Assembly (NCBI RefSeq): GCF_024139115.2 | Contig: NC_085140.1 | Span: 157,940,452-158,004,451 of the forward strand | Source: Armigeres subalbatus | Lineage: Eukaryota > Arthropoda > Insecta > Diptera > Culicidae | DNA: 64,000 nucleotides | Direction of reading: 5' to 3' | Shown here: piece by piece, positions 1 through 9,586 of the stretch | Layout: every line of letters begins with the position of its first letter | Position numbering within the stretch: the stretch's first letter is position 1 | Notes under the pieces: model-generated | What the model was told of the DNA's origin: nothing | Databases searched by the model: none | Seen by the model: the letters and a program-made list of their open reading frames with translations, nothing else | Program-made: the position numbers and the translations under genes

Positions 1-175
1 TGGTGATCCACGTGCTCCCCCACGTTTGATTTCCCCAGTGTTGAAGCCCACCAGAAACGAATTATATTCCTTATTCTACGCTTGAAGTATATAGAACTAC
101 AAAAAAACCTTATGGACTGCTCCTTCTTCAGTTGTGAGGCGAGTTGTTTGAATCTTATCACATCAGCTCATTGTC
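1..175. other. Noncoding sequence, no feature recognised
   Basis: AT-rich sequence with no convincing reading frame, RNA gene or repeat. It is the left flank of the hAT-like element that begins at 176. Confidence 0.5.
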
Positions 176-564
176 CAGCGGTTTTCAACCTTTTTCTTTA
201 GTGGTACCCCTCGAACTTTTGCATTTATTGAGGTACCCCCTATTTTTTCGCTGTGAATACAATCAAGCGTAACTCTCATGATATATCGACGGTTTTGTGC
301 AATACAGGCACTACTCGAAGACTATAAATATTTAGAAAAAACGTTTTAAAATTTTCACTAAAAAAAATTTCAATATTTTTGTGAAAATTTCAAATTCTAT
401 GGATATTTCTGCATGTGTTGATACAAATGGATTAATTTTGTACATTTCAGCAAAAACCTTCTGAAAACTCGGTTAATTTAAGAAATTATATAATTTTCGG
501 AAGAATCGTAAAATTTTAAAATCAGCATAATTTTGATTGTGAATTTTGACTTGAGTCTTTGTCG
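176..564. mobile_element. One terminal region of a hAT-like nonautonomous element
   Basis: The first 16 bases read CAGCGGTTTTCAACCT and are followed by a GGTACCCC...AGGTACCCCC subterminal motif at 203-240. The same arrangement, inverted, ends the complete hAT MITE at 8790-9578, so this is the matching end of a related copy. The sequence from 241 to 564 is AT-rich, has no coding potential and is not shared visibly with the second copy. The tandem array starting near 565 follows directly. No opposite terminus or matching 8 bp duplication was found beyond 4166, so the element is either truncated or its far end has decayed. Confidence 0.7.
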
Positions 565-3500
565 AAAACGTTTCTGAGCTTCCGAGCATCTTGAAAAGAG
601 GCTTCCGAGCTACTAAGCATCCGAGCTTCTAAGGCTTCTAAGCCTTTTGAAAAGAAGCTTCCAAGCCTCTTGAAAAGAAGCTTCCACGCCTTTTGAAAGG
701 AGGCTTCCGAGCCTCTTGAAAGGAGGGTTCCGAATCTCTTGAAAACTAGCTTCCGAGCATATTGAAAGAAAGCTTCCGAGCCTCTTGAAAGGAGGCTTCC
801 GAGCCTCTTGAAAGGAGGCTTCCGAGCCTCTTGAAAGGAGGCTTCCGAGCCTCTTGAAAGGAGGCTTCCGAGCCTCTTGAAAGGAGGCTGAGCCTCTTGA
901 AAGGAGGCTTCTGAGCCTCTTGAAAGGAGGCTTCTGAGCCTCTTGAAAGGAGGCTTCTGAGCCTCTTGAAAGGAGGCCTGAGCCTCTTGAAAGGAGGCTT
1001 CTGAGCCTCTTGAAAGGAGGCTTCTGAGCCTCTTGAAAGGAGGCTTCTGAGCCTCTTGAAAGGAGGCTTCTGAGCCTCTTGAAAGGAGGCTTCTGAGCCT
1101 CTTGAAAGGAGGCTTCCTGAGCCTCTTGAAAGGAGGCTTCCTGAGCCTCTTGAAAGGAGGCCTGAGCTACTGAGCATCCGAGCTTCTAAGGCTTCTAAGC
1201 CTTTTGAAAAGAAGCTTCCAAGCCTCTTGAAAAGAAGCTTCCAAGCCTCTTGAAAAGAAGCTTCCACGCCTTTTGAAAGGAGGCTTCCGAGCCTCTTGAA
1301 AGGAGGGTTCCGAATCTCTTGAAAACTAGCTTCCGAGCCTCTTGAAAGGAGGCTTCCGAGCCTCTTGAAAGGAGGCTTCCGAGCCTCTTGAAAGGGAGGC
1401 CTGAGCCTCTTGAAAGAGGCTTCTGAGCCTCTTGAAAGGAGGCTTCTGAGCCTCTTGAAAGGAGGCCTGAGCCTCTTGAAAGGAGGCTTCTGAGCCTCTT
1501 GAAAGGAGGCTTCTGAGCCTCTTGAAAGGAGGCTTGAGCCTCTTGAAAGGAGGCTTCCTGAGCCTCTGAAAGGAGGCTTCGAGCCTCTTGAAAGGAGGCT
1601 CTGAGCCTCTTGAAAGGAGGCTTCTGAGCCTCTTGAAAGGAGGCTTCTGAGCCTCTTGAAAGGAGGCTTCTGAGCCTCTTGAAAGGAGGCCTGAGCCTCT
1701 TGAAAGGAGGCTTCTGAGCCTCTTGAAAGGAGGCTTCTGAGCCTCTTGAAAGGAGGCTCTGAGCCTCTTGAAAGGAGGCTCTGAGCCTCTTGAAAGGAGG
1801 CTTCCAGGCCTCTTGAAAGGAGGCTTCTGAGCCTCTTGAAAGGAGGCTCTGAGCCTCTTGAAAGGAGGCTTCTGAGCCTCTTGAAAGGAGGCCTGAGCCT
1901 CTTGAAAGGAGGCCTGAGCCTCTTGAAAGGAGGCCTGAGCTCTCTTGAAAGGAGGCTTCTGAGCCTCTTGAAAGGAGGCTTCTGAGCCTCTTGAAAGGAG
2001 GCTTCTGAGCTCTCTTGAAAGGAGGCTTCCTGAGCCTCTTGAAAGGAGGCTTCTGAGCCTCTTGAAAGGAGGCTCTGAGCCTCTTGAAAGGAGGCTTGAG
2101 CTCTTGAAAGGAGGCTTCTGAGCCTCTTGAAAGGAGGCTCTGAGCCTCTTGAAAGGAGGCTTCCTGAGCCTCTTGAAAGGAGGCTTCTGAGCCTCTTGAA
2201 AGGAGGCTCTGAGCCTCTTGAAAGGAGGCTTCTGAGCCTTGAAAGGAGGCTCTGAGCCTCTTGAAAGGAGGCTTCCTGAGCCTCTTGAAAGGAGGCTTCT
2301 GAGCCTCTTGAAAGGAGGCTTCTGAGCCTCTTGAAAGGAGGCTTCTGAGCCTCTTGAAGGAGGCTTCTGAGCCTCTTGAAAGGAGGCTTCCTGAGCCTCT
2401 TGAAAGGAGGCTTCTGAGCCTCTTGAAAGGAGGCTCTGAGGCCTCTTGAAAGGAGGCTCTGAGCCTCTTGAAAGGAGGCTTCTGAGCCTCTTGAAAGGAG
2501 GCTTGAGGCCTCTTGAAAGGAGGCTTCTGAGCTCTTGAAAGGGAGGCCTGAGCCTCTTGAAAGGAGGCTTCTGAGCCTCTTGAAAGGAGGCTTCTGAGCC
2601 TCTTGAAAGGAGGCTTCTGAGCCTCTTGAAAGGAGGCTTCCAAGCCTCTTGAAAGGAGGCTTCCAAGCCTCTTGAAGGAGGCTTCCAAGCCTCTTGAAAG
2701 GAGGCTTCAAGCCTCTTGAAAGGAGGCTCTGAGCCTCTTGAAAGGAGGCTTCTGAGCCTCTTGAAAGGAGGCTTCTGAGGCCTCTTGAAAGGAGGCTTCT
2801 GAGCCTCTTGAAAGGAGGCTTCTGAGCCTCTTGAAAGGAGGCTTCTGAGCCTCTTGAAAGGAGGCTCTGAGCCTCTTGAAAGGAGGCTTGAGCCTCTTGA
2901 AAGGAGGCTTCCTGAGCCTCTTGAAAGGAGGCTTCTGAGCCTCTTGAAAGGAGGCTCTGAGCCTCTTGAAAGGAGGCCTGAGCCTCTTGAAAGGAGGCTT
3001 CTGAGCCTCTTGAAAGGAGGCTTCTGAGCCTCTTGAAAGGAGGCCTGAGCCTCTTGAAAGGAGGCTTCTGAGCCTCTTGAAAGGAGGCCTGAGCCTCTTG
3101 AAAGGAGGCTTCCTGAGCCTCTTGAAAGGAGGCTTCTGAGCCTCTTGAAAGGAGGCTTCTGAGCCTCTTGAAAGGAGGCTTGAGCCTCTTGAAAGGAGGC
3201 TTCTGAGCCTCTTGAAAGGAGGCTTCTGAGCCTCTTGAAAGGAGGCTTCTGAGCCTCTTGAAAGGAGGCTCTGAGCCTCTTGAAAGGAGGCTCTGAGCTC
3301 TTGAAGGAGGCTTCCGAGCCTCTTGAAAGGAGGCCTGAGCCTCTTGAAAGGAGGCCTGAGCCTCTTGAAAGGAGGCCTGAGCCTCTTGAAAGGAGGCTTC
3401 CTGAGCCTCATGAAAGGAGGCTACCGAGCCTCTTGAAAGGAGGCCTGAGAGCCTCTTGAAAGGAGGCTCTGAGCCTCTTGAAAGGAGGCTCTGAGCCTCT

Positions 3501-4166
3501 TGAAAGGAGGCTTCCAAGCCTCTTGAAAGGAGGCTTCCCTCTTGAAAGGAGGCTTCCAAGCCTCTTGAAAGGAGGCTTCCAAGCCTCTTGAAAGGAGGCT
3601 TCCAAGCCTCTTGAAAGGAGGCTTCCAAGCCTCTTGAAAGGAGGCTTCCAAGCCTCTTGAAAGGAGGCTTCCAAGCCTCTTGAAAGGATGCTTCCAAGCC
3701 TCTTGAAAGGAGGCTTCCAAGCCTCTTGAAAGGAGGCTTCCAAGCCTCTTGAAAGGAGGCTTCCAAGCCTCTTGAAAGGAGGCTTCCAAGCCTCTTGAAA
3801 GGAGACTTCCAAGCCTCTTGAAAGGAGGCTTCCAAGCCTCTTGAAAGGAGGCTTCCAAGCCTCTTGAAAGGCGGCGCCCGAGCCTCTTGAAAGGGGGCTT
3901 CCAAGCCTCTTGAAAGGAGGCTTCCGAGCCTCTTGAAAGGTGGCGACCGAGTCTCTTGGAAGTTGGTTTCTGAGCCTCTTGAAAAAAGGCTTCCGAGCCT
4001 TTTGAAAGGAGGCTTCTGAGCATCTGGAAAGGAGGATTCCATGCCTCTTGAAAAAAGGATTCCAAGTTTATTGAAAGGAAGCTCCCAAGCTTCTTGAAAG
4101 GAAGCCTCCGAGCCTCTTGAAAGGAGGCTTCCAAGCCTCTTGAAAGGAGACTTCCAAGCCTCTTAA
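565..4166. repeat. Minisatellite array, about 23 bp unit, about 155 copies
   Basis: The unit core is CTCTTGAAAGGAGGCTTC, repeated about 155 times with 21-24 bp spacing caused by small indels at the unit joints. Variants cluster in blocks: units with CCGAG near 780-880, CTGAG over roughly 900-2640 and 2710-3500, and CCAAG over 2640-2700 and 3510-3940. Units at both edges are decayed. A block of edge-type units at 607-758 recurs at about 1168-1340, showing a duplication inside the array. Because the unit is short, several frames stay open by chance; the apparent proteins of up to 1098 residues are artefacts. It sits inside, or next to, the hAT-like element starting at 176. Confidence 0.95.
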
Positions 4167-4481
4167 CATTTAGCTTCATCTTTAATATGAAGGCTTTCGC
4201 AGGGCTGATAGCGATCAACGCTGCTCAAAATAGCGACTTTAGTGACCAAAGCTGAGACCAAAAATATACCAAATAGTGACTTATAGCCAGTGCATGGAAA
4301 AAACAAAATTCAAAACTCATAAACGAATCGAATGAAGCGCGATTTTGAATAAATAAATGAACAACTAAGCAACTAGCATAGTACATAGCCGATTAATAAC
4401 TTTTTTTTTAAACTCTGAACTAAACGTAAAAAGATGAATACATTTTTGGAGTTCCGATGAAATAAAACCAGAGCTTCTTAT
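4167..4481. other. Noncoding sequence after the minisatellite
   Basis: AT-rich, no reading frame or known repeat recognised. No hAT terminus that would close the element begun at 176 is visible. Confidence 0.4.
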
Positions 4482-4672
4482 GTGGGCTTCATGGCCGTGC
4501 GGTTAGCGACGTCAATCGTCTAGACGCATAGGTTCGATTCCCGCCCCGGTAAGAAGGAAACTTTTCGTGATCGAAAAATTCTCCACCGGTGCACTGGGTG
4601 TTATGTGTCCTGTCCGTTGTCTAGGTGTTAAGTGTTCAGTCTGTACGACCTATGCACAGTGGTCCAGATAGC
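4482..4672 (+). mobile_element. tRNA-derived SINE
   Basis: The head resembles a tRNA gene with internal RNA polymerase III promoter elements: an A-box-like TGGCCGTGCGGTTAGCG at about 4491-4507 and a perfect B box GGTTCGATTCC at 4531-4541, followed by CCGCCCCGG. The body after the tRNA-like part (CCACCGGTGCACTGGGTG and on to about 4672) has no coding potential. It is not a functional tRNA: the anticodon arm is too short and the acceptor stem does not close. The 3' end is estimated and no clear target duplication was found. Confidence 0.65.
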
Positions 4673-5185
4673 ATATAAAGCGGTAATAAGTTGTTCAAGC
4701 CGAAAATAGCAGAAACAGAAAAAAACATTGTTCTACAAAGTTGCTCCTAACGGTGAGGGGCTTATTGAGGTTTTCATAAAAATTAGGGTGGGCCACATTT
4801 GAAAAAAAAAAATGAAAAATAAAACTTTTTCATTTGCAGAGATACGGGTATACAATGTTACGCGAAGTTGTAGTTCAGCCAGATTCCAAGCATTTGGCTT
4901 AACAAATTATTTCTCTAGCTCTTAAATTGACTGATTTAGAGCAATTTTCCTAAGTTTACTTAGGGTGACCCTTTAAAAAACAGTTTTTTTTTGCTCTAAC
5001 TTTTTTGTTTCAAATTTCTCAGCAATGTGATGTTCAGACCACTTTTTGTGCTTTGCAGGGCGCAACTTTTCATGGACTTAACGTTGTCATATCTTATGCG
5101 GATCAAAAGTAATTGAGGTTTTTCTTCGAAAAAAAACGTTTTCTTCTAACGGCTATATCTATGAATGGCGTAAACATTTTTTCAA
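4673..5185. other. Noncoding AT-rich repeat-like sequence
   Basis: Contains poly-A and poly-T runs and phrases such as TAGGGTGGGCCACATTTG, which have the look of a dispersed repeat. No second copy in this window was found and no gene is supported. Confidence 0.35.
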
Positions 5186-5380
5186 TAGCTTAGTAGGTAA
5201 AGCACCTGTCTAGTGTACTGGTTTCGTGGGATCAAACCCCGCCGAAGGAGGTGGTTACCCTCCAATACAATTTTCGAACTAAATCTTTCACATATTGCGC
5301 AATTGCACAAATCGAGTTTCAGACATAGTAATTAATATCCACTCCGGGTGGCTGATACCCGGAATATAGGCAATTAGCTT
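5186..5380 (+). mobile_element. tRNA-derived SINE, copy 1 of a family with a second copy at 25436
   Basis: Begins with TAGCTTAGTAGGTAAAGC, a good A box, followed by a B-box-like GTGGGATCAAACCCC at about 5228-5242. The body (CCGAAGGAGG, GGTTACCCTCC, GAGTTTCAGACATAG, CTCCGGGTGGCT) is shared closely with 25436-25640, which proves a dispersed family. The first few bases of the head are missing compared with the second copy (TCCG). No coding potential. Confidence 0.75.
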
Positions 5381-5711
5381 TGATTGCACAACACTGCCAA
5401 AAATATCTATATAAGATATATGTGTCGCCGTTATAAATTTTTGCAATAGCTCCACCCTAATATAATCGATATAGAACCAAACATAAATTAAATAATTGCT
5501 AATTCGATACCACACATAAAGTTTATTTGGATATATGTTTTATTAGTAGTTCGCGTGGAGAATGGTTATGTGTGCGCTGATCAACATCATAAGTTAAATC
5601 TATGGATTTTTGCCAATAAATATGTGTGGATTTTTAGTAGTGAAGATGCTTACCTATGGAAATTTTCGGGAAAGAAAAACAGCCAATACAAATCATTTAA
5701 ACAGCTGAGCC

Positions 5712-5851
5712 CAGTGGCGTAGCCAAAAAATTGGTCTGGGGGTGGGGGGTTTTTATCTGAAAAAAAAATTGTATCGAAAAAAAAATTCTTCTAAAAATGT
5801 TGTCTCTGGGGGGGGGTTATGCCCAAAACCACCCCCGTGGCTACGCCACTG
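5712..5851. mobile_element. 140 bp hAT-type MITE beside a Dscam1 exon
   Basis: The terminal inverted repeat CAGTGGCGTAGCCA at the left is matched by GGCTACGCCACTG at the right. The flanks are AGCTGAG on both sides (5703-5709, 5852-5858), compatible with a slightly decayed 8 bp target duplication. The interior is G-rich and A-rich with no coding potential. It ends only 54 bp before the Dscam1 exon at 5906, inside the upstream intron near the expected branch region. Confidence 0.8.
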
Positions 5852-5905
5852 AGCTGAGGTATTGCTGATATCTAACCATCTGAATTTATTCCATTATTAT
5901 TGCAG

Positions 5906-6046
5906 ATCCTCCACCGCCGGACCTACTGCATCGCGGTCATCGCTCCCAAGTATTCTACAGCAACATACAACTGCTGATACCAATCATCATCACCATCACG
6001 GCAACCATTATCTGCATTGCGTTCACGGTAGTTTGCTACAAATATC
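5906..6046 (+). CDS. Dscam1: Dscam1, exon with the transmembrane helix
   Basis: First visible exon of the 3' end of Dscam1, an immunoglobulin/fibronectin-III receptor on the plasma membrane used for neuronal self-avoidance and, in mosquitoes, linked to immune recognition. The acceptor TTATTATTGCAG ends at 5905 and the donor GTGAGT starts at 6047. Codons are split at both ends: two bases complete the first codon and one base is left over. The exon encodes a short extracellular stem (SQVFYSNIQ) and a hydrophobic stretch at 5971-6036 rich in Ile, Thr and Val, which is the single membrane-spanning helix, followed by CYKY. The extracellular exons lie upstream of the window. The identification rests on the downstream tail exons, which carry recognisable Dscam motifs. 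Confidence 0.88.
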
Positions 6047-6106
6047 GTGAGTATATTGTCTTGTTCTGTTTGGGTTACGGCTCTGAGCCGCCTCGTTACT
6101 TCCCAG

Positions 6107-6229
6107 GCCAACGTGGTCGGGAGCGGAAGGACACGATGGAAGGCAACCAACAGAGTACGGACGCCCAGCGGGACCGATATTACGCTACTATTCATAAGGT
6201 GGCACTGCAAGCTGGCGACAAGATACCAG
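6107..6229 (+). CDS. Dscam1: Dscam1, cytoplasmic tail exon 1
   Basis: Acceptor TTACTTCCCAG ends at 6106; donor GTAGAC follows 6229. The exon starts by completing an Arg codon and encodes a basic juxtamembrane segment (QRGRERKD) and then RDRYYATIHK with a pair of tyrosines that are plausible phosphorylation sites. It ends one base into a Glu codon completed by the next exon. The preceding intron (6047-6106, 60 bp) and the following one (6230-6292, 63 bp) are both multiples of three and contain no in-frame stop, so retention of either would keep the reading frame. Confidence 0.85.
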
Positions 6230-6292
6230 GTAGACTATGGGAACTCTATACTGAATCATTAGGAATAACATTCAACTTACTATTCTTCGTAG

Positions 6293-6495
6293 AAACTTCC
6301 GAGGACATATCCCCGTACGCAACTTTTCAGCTCTCGGAAGCAAGCACCCTGGCTCAGCCTCATCACAGCGGACCGGCCAATACGCTACTGCACTCCTTCA
6401 TGTACCACGAACGTGCCATGACCGAGGGATGCGCTTCACCTCCTCCCGCAGCGGTACTAAGACAGCTTCATAATCAATCGCCTTACTACAATATT
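6293..6495 (+). CDS. Dscam1: Dscam1, cytoplasmic tail exon 2 (two possible donors)
   Basis: Acceptor TATTCTTCGTAG ends at 6292. The exon encodes ETSEDISPYATFQLSEAS, a strongly conserved insect Dscam tail motif, then a His/Pro-rich spacer and LLHSFMYHERAM. Two phase-0 donors are possible: GTACTAAG after 6453, which ends the protein segment in ASPPPAA and joins smoothly to the next exon, or GTGCGT after 6495, which adds 14 codons ending in SPYYNI. YYNI fits the general YxN consensus for GRB2-type SH2 domains; that use is inference. Reading past 6495 meets a stop at 6520-6522. Confidence 0.85.
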
Positions 6496-6756
6496 GTGCG
6501 TTTAACTTATCTCTTTCTTTAACAAATCTGCACTCACACTCACACGCTAATTGGCTTCTAGTTGTTGCTTTGTTATTGTTTGATTTAATGATCGTTTTTA
6601 AATTCTACACAGATTCCTTTGGAATACTACTTCCTAATCTTTGAAGTTTGCTTTAAGCGCGCGATAGAGGCTTTATGCGTGAACACGTGAGTTCTGGAGG
6701 CGGAGCAAAACCCAAACTAATGAAAGCCACGTATTCTTCTTTGTTTCGATCGTCAG

Positions 6757-6889
6757 AATTCATCGAAAGGTCGTCGAAGACATTCGCGTAAGACGGAGCC
6801 TGAAAGTGAAGAGTCAGACTCCGATCAGGACCAGCTAACGTCCAGTCGGACAGAGTCTTCGAATCAGCTAGACGCCAAGATCAAGCATA
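6757..6889 (+). CDS. Dscam1: Dscam1, cytoplasmic tail exon 3 (acidic/basic segment)
   Basis: Acceptor ATCGTCAG ends at 6756; donor GTAAGG follows 6889. It encodes RRRHSRKTEPESEESDSD followed by QDQLTSSRTESSNQ, a conserved basic-then-acidic stretch of insect Dscam tails. The last base starts a Ser codon completed by the first two bases of the next exon. The 81 bp between 6890 and 6970 is a multiple of three, stop-free and rich in normal-looking codons (SKEDLLQPAACGDDELVYNQ), so it may be a retained intron or an optional coding segment instead of a constitutive intron. Confidence 0.87.
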
Positions 6890-6970
6890 GTAAGGAAGAC
6901 CTTCTACAACCAGCCGCCTGTGGGGATGATGAGCTCGTCTATAACCAGCATTTCATGCGTTCCATTCCAG

Positions 6971-7278
6971 GTCTCATCTATCATGGCACGCAATCGAGCA
7001 CCTCATCCGACCTGTCACCGATGTCTGAACAAAAATCACTACCTCGTCGTGGCAGATCAAGGTACCATCACCTTCATCTCCATAACACCAACACCACACC
7101 ACGACACAAATCCTCTCTCAGTAGCAAAACCACCGTTCAATCGCCAATCGCATCCCCTCGTAGTAGTTGCCAAAACGATACTCAAACGATTCAACTTCCT
7201 CGCATGCCGTCCCAGTTTCGTCCCATCCACAGTAGTAGAACAATCAACACTCCATCACGACTATCCTCCGATTGTTGA
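6971..7278 (+). CDS. Dscam1: Dscam1, tail exon 4 with alternative stop
   Basis: The acceptor CCATTCCAG ends at 6970. The first part encodes LIYHGTQSSTSSDLSPMSEQ and KSLPRRGRSR, hallmarks of the Dscam tail that include the proline-rich segments thought to bind SH3 adaptors such as Dock. A donor AAG|GTACC lies after 7061 in the phase that fits the acceptor before 7598. If that donor is used, coding continues at 7598. If it is skipped, the frame continues through His/Asn/Ser-rich sequence with MPSQFRP and stops at 7276-7278 (TGA) after SRLSSDC. AATAAA at 7368-7373 lies 90 bases past this stop and could end the longer-exon form. Confidence 0.85.
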
Positions 7279-7367
7279 TGAAATTGTGCCAATCCGAACT
7301 AGAATTAGAGACTATTGTTGCAAAATTTTAAGAACGTTAAACGAGTGATCGAAACCGTAAACTCCCT

Positions 7368-7373
7368 AATAAA
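7368..7373 (+). terminator. Possible poly(A) signal for the SSDC-ending Dscam1 form
   Basis: AATAAA, 90 bases after the stop at 7278. A second AATAAA is at 7510-7515. Either could end a transcript that reads through the 7061 donor. Confidence 0.4.
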
Positions 7374-7597
7374 GGGATACGTTGACTTATGAAGCAATTG
7401 AAGACACAAAAAGTTGGCCCCCAAAACTGACAAGGTTTCTTCAACAACCCATTAATCTATAACTGATTTTTAAAATACGATCCGTTCTCTCATTGTTGAA
7501 TCATTGAACAATAAAAAATCGTGTTGTTTCGAGCAAAACGACAAAAAAATCGCTAAAAGACAACCAACTACAATCAAACACACATCTATATGTATAG

Positions 7598-7925
7598 GGG
7601 AACAATGAGATCCTTACTTACACCACTACATTTACCCGACAATACACCGGGAGGCGGTGGCGGTCCGCTGTTCCACCAGGTGCCGATCGAGAGTGGCACG
7701 CCGGACCGGCTGGAGCTGTCGGAGGCGGAGTGCGACATCGACACGATCAAGAAGCTGAAATTGGGTATGCGATCGTCTCTGTGGTCCCGACCCCAGCAAA
7801 GCCATAGTGTGGCGGCGGTGAACGCAGCCGCCAGCGGTGCCAGCGGGGGACCTGGCGGCGGAGGCAACGTCAGCACGACGCAAACCCCCGGCGGACATCC
7901 GTCCGATTACTCCATCGCGGTTTAG
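7598..7925 (+). CDS. Dscam1: Dscam1, last coding exon with C-terminus SIAV
   Basis: Acceptor TATATGTATAG ends at 7597. One base completes an Arg codon left open by the donor at 7061. The exon encodes a Gly-rich region, PDRLELSEAECDIDTIKKLK followed by LGMRSSLWSRPQ, then an Ala/Gly-rich low-complexity stretch, and finally SDYSIAV with TAG at 7923-7925. ECDIDT-KKLKLG-SSLWS is a conserved signature near the end of insect Dscam, and the last four residues have the form of a PDZ ligand; PDZ binding is inference. The exon is clearly GC-richer than its surroundings, as expected for coding sequence in this AT-rich genome. Confidence 0.87.
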
Positions 7926-8781
7926 AAGTTGCACGCCTACACCAGATTCCTAAGGACAACCTTCACCGCGCAACAGTACTTGAAGACCATCTATGCAGGA
8001 TTTTTACGGATACTTTTTTAACTCGGTATCAGCTCGGAGATCAGACAAAGGTTTTATAAGGCCATCTCTGTAGGTTAAGTTGCCGGTACTAACTATCAGG
8101 CTGACTAATGCAACACATTTTAAGACACGAGGGTAATGTTCCAAATTTTACAATCTGCTTTACGTAATAGTGACCAGTGACTAGCGGGGATGAAGGAAAA
8201 TTGATTTTTTATTTCAAATGGCATTGTGAGCGAAACTATTATAAAATTTGAATACTGTGTCTCAAACTCAAACGTCAATTTAGTTTTATTTTTGAGAACT
8301 TAAGTTAAACGGACTAACATTGTTGGCACTTGGTTTCCTTGGTTTCCACTTGCAACTTCTAGCATCGCAAGCCAAAAAAAAACGCAGATCAGATCAATTC
8401 AGAGGAATGGGAGGTTATTAGTATGTACATCTTAATATGCACCCATAAGCTTTTTAGATGTTTTCACCAATATAAACCACACGTGACAAAAATGTTCTTT
8501 ATTTTTACAAAGATTTCAAGACTTTCTCACGCATTCAACGTATGTTTCAAAAATGGGCCTGTAGCCCGAATGGTGATGCAAAATGATTCAATTACATAAG
8601 AAATAAATGGTGAAAGCATGGTTGTTTGTTTATTTTAGCAGACTAAGCGAAAATCTTAAGGGTCATGTGAAATAATCGCAAATCGGTTTCAGTTGAAAGC
8701 GATTTTTCTCAATTTTTCCGTTGCACCTCTATACTGAATAACTAATATTGCATTGTAATGGTAATATTTTTCAGATATGTG
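7926..8781 (+). other. Dscam1 3' UTR (proximal part)
   Basis: Noncoding sequence directly after the last Dscam1 stop. AATAAA at 8602-8607 is a candidate proximal poly(A) signal. The real 3' end is unknown; see the A-rich region ending at 25262. Confidence 0.45.
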
Positions 8782-8789
8782 GTATAAAC

Positions 8790-9578
8790 CAGCGGTTCTC
8801 AACCTGGGGTACATGTACCCCTGGGGGTACCTTCGCCAGAAATTTGTATGGCGAAAGACATCTAACGCGGGTTTTCTCAAAATTAGGAACTTTTTATGAA
8901 AAACTATTTGGTACCGGTTATGAAGGATGGTGTCCGCTACTACGCCTACCAAATATTTTTTCGATTAAGGTGCTTAATTTTGAGAAATTTGAACCTTAGA
9001 TGCCTTTCGCCATACTGATTTCAGAAAGTTAACTCATAGTGTGCCGCTGTAAGCACGCTCAAAGCAGGCGATTCATTGAACCCTGCTTTCCTCAACTAGA
9101 ACAGCGTATGAAGGGCTGCAGAACAAAAGATCAAACGGACAAATGTCGAATGAGCGAATTTAAAAAATCTTCAATGCAATCTACCTGATCTAAACAAAAT
9201 GTTGAATAATATGTTAGAAACATGCTTTTGAACTAAAATCTAGAATCTAAAGGTTTGGAAGCCTTCGTTTGAGAGGCATGTAGGCCTTTTTTTAGAAAAG
9301 CTCTATTGCTTCTTTGCAAGAGGTTTAGAAGCATCTTTCTACGCTTCTCGGAAGCCTTCTTCAGAACAGCACGAATGCCTCCTTTCAAGATGTTCAGAAG
9401 TCTTCTTTCGAAAGGTTCGAAAGGCCTGTGTCTCCTTGCAAGAGGCCCGGATGCCTCGTTTTAAGAGAGCCGGAAGCCTTTTTTCAAAAAGCTCGGAAGG
9501 ATCCTTTCAAGAGGGGGTACCTCAATTAATGCAAAAGTTTGAAGGGGTACCTTTCAAGAAAAAGGTTGAGAACCGCTG
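8790..9578. mobile_element. Complete hAT MITE, 789 bp, carrying minisatellite relics
   Basis: Terminal inverted repeats of 16 bp (CAGCGGTTCTCAACCT) end the element on both sides, and it is flanked by a perfect 8 bp target duplication GTATAAAC at 8782-8789 and 9579-9586. Length of duplication and the CAG...GTTCTCAACC terminus are typical of the hAT superfamily. There is no transposase frame. The right third (about 9240-9520) contains six or more decayed units of the same CTCTTGAAAGGAGGCTTC monomer as the array at 565-4166, in reverse orientation, and the right end shares the GGTACC subterminal motif with 176-240. Confidence 0.93.
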
Positions 9579-9586
9579 GTATAAAC

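Noticed and set aside
746..4218. Minus-strand frames of up to 1098 residues made of SLLSRGSEASFQEAQ-type repeats
   Set aside because: Produced by the 23 bp minisatellite; several frames are open on the same strand and the protein changes frame with every small indel.
7586..7934. Minus-strand frames opposite the last Dscam1 exon
   Set aside because: Shadows of a GC-rich coding exon; the plus strand carries the conserved Dscam end.
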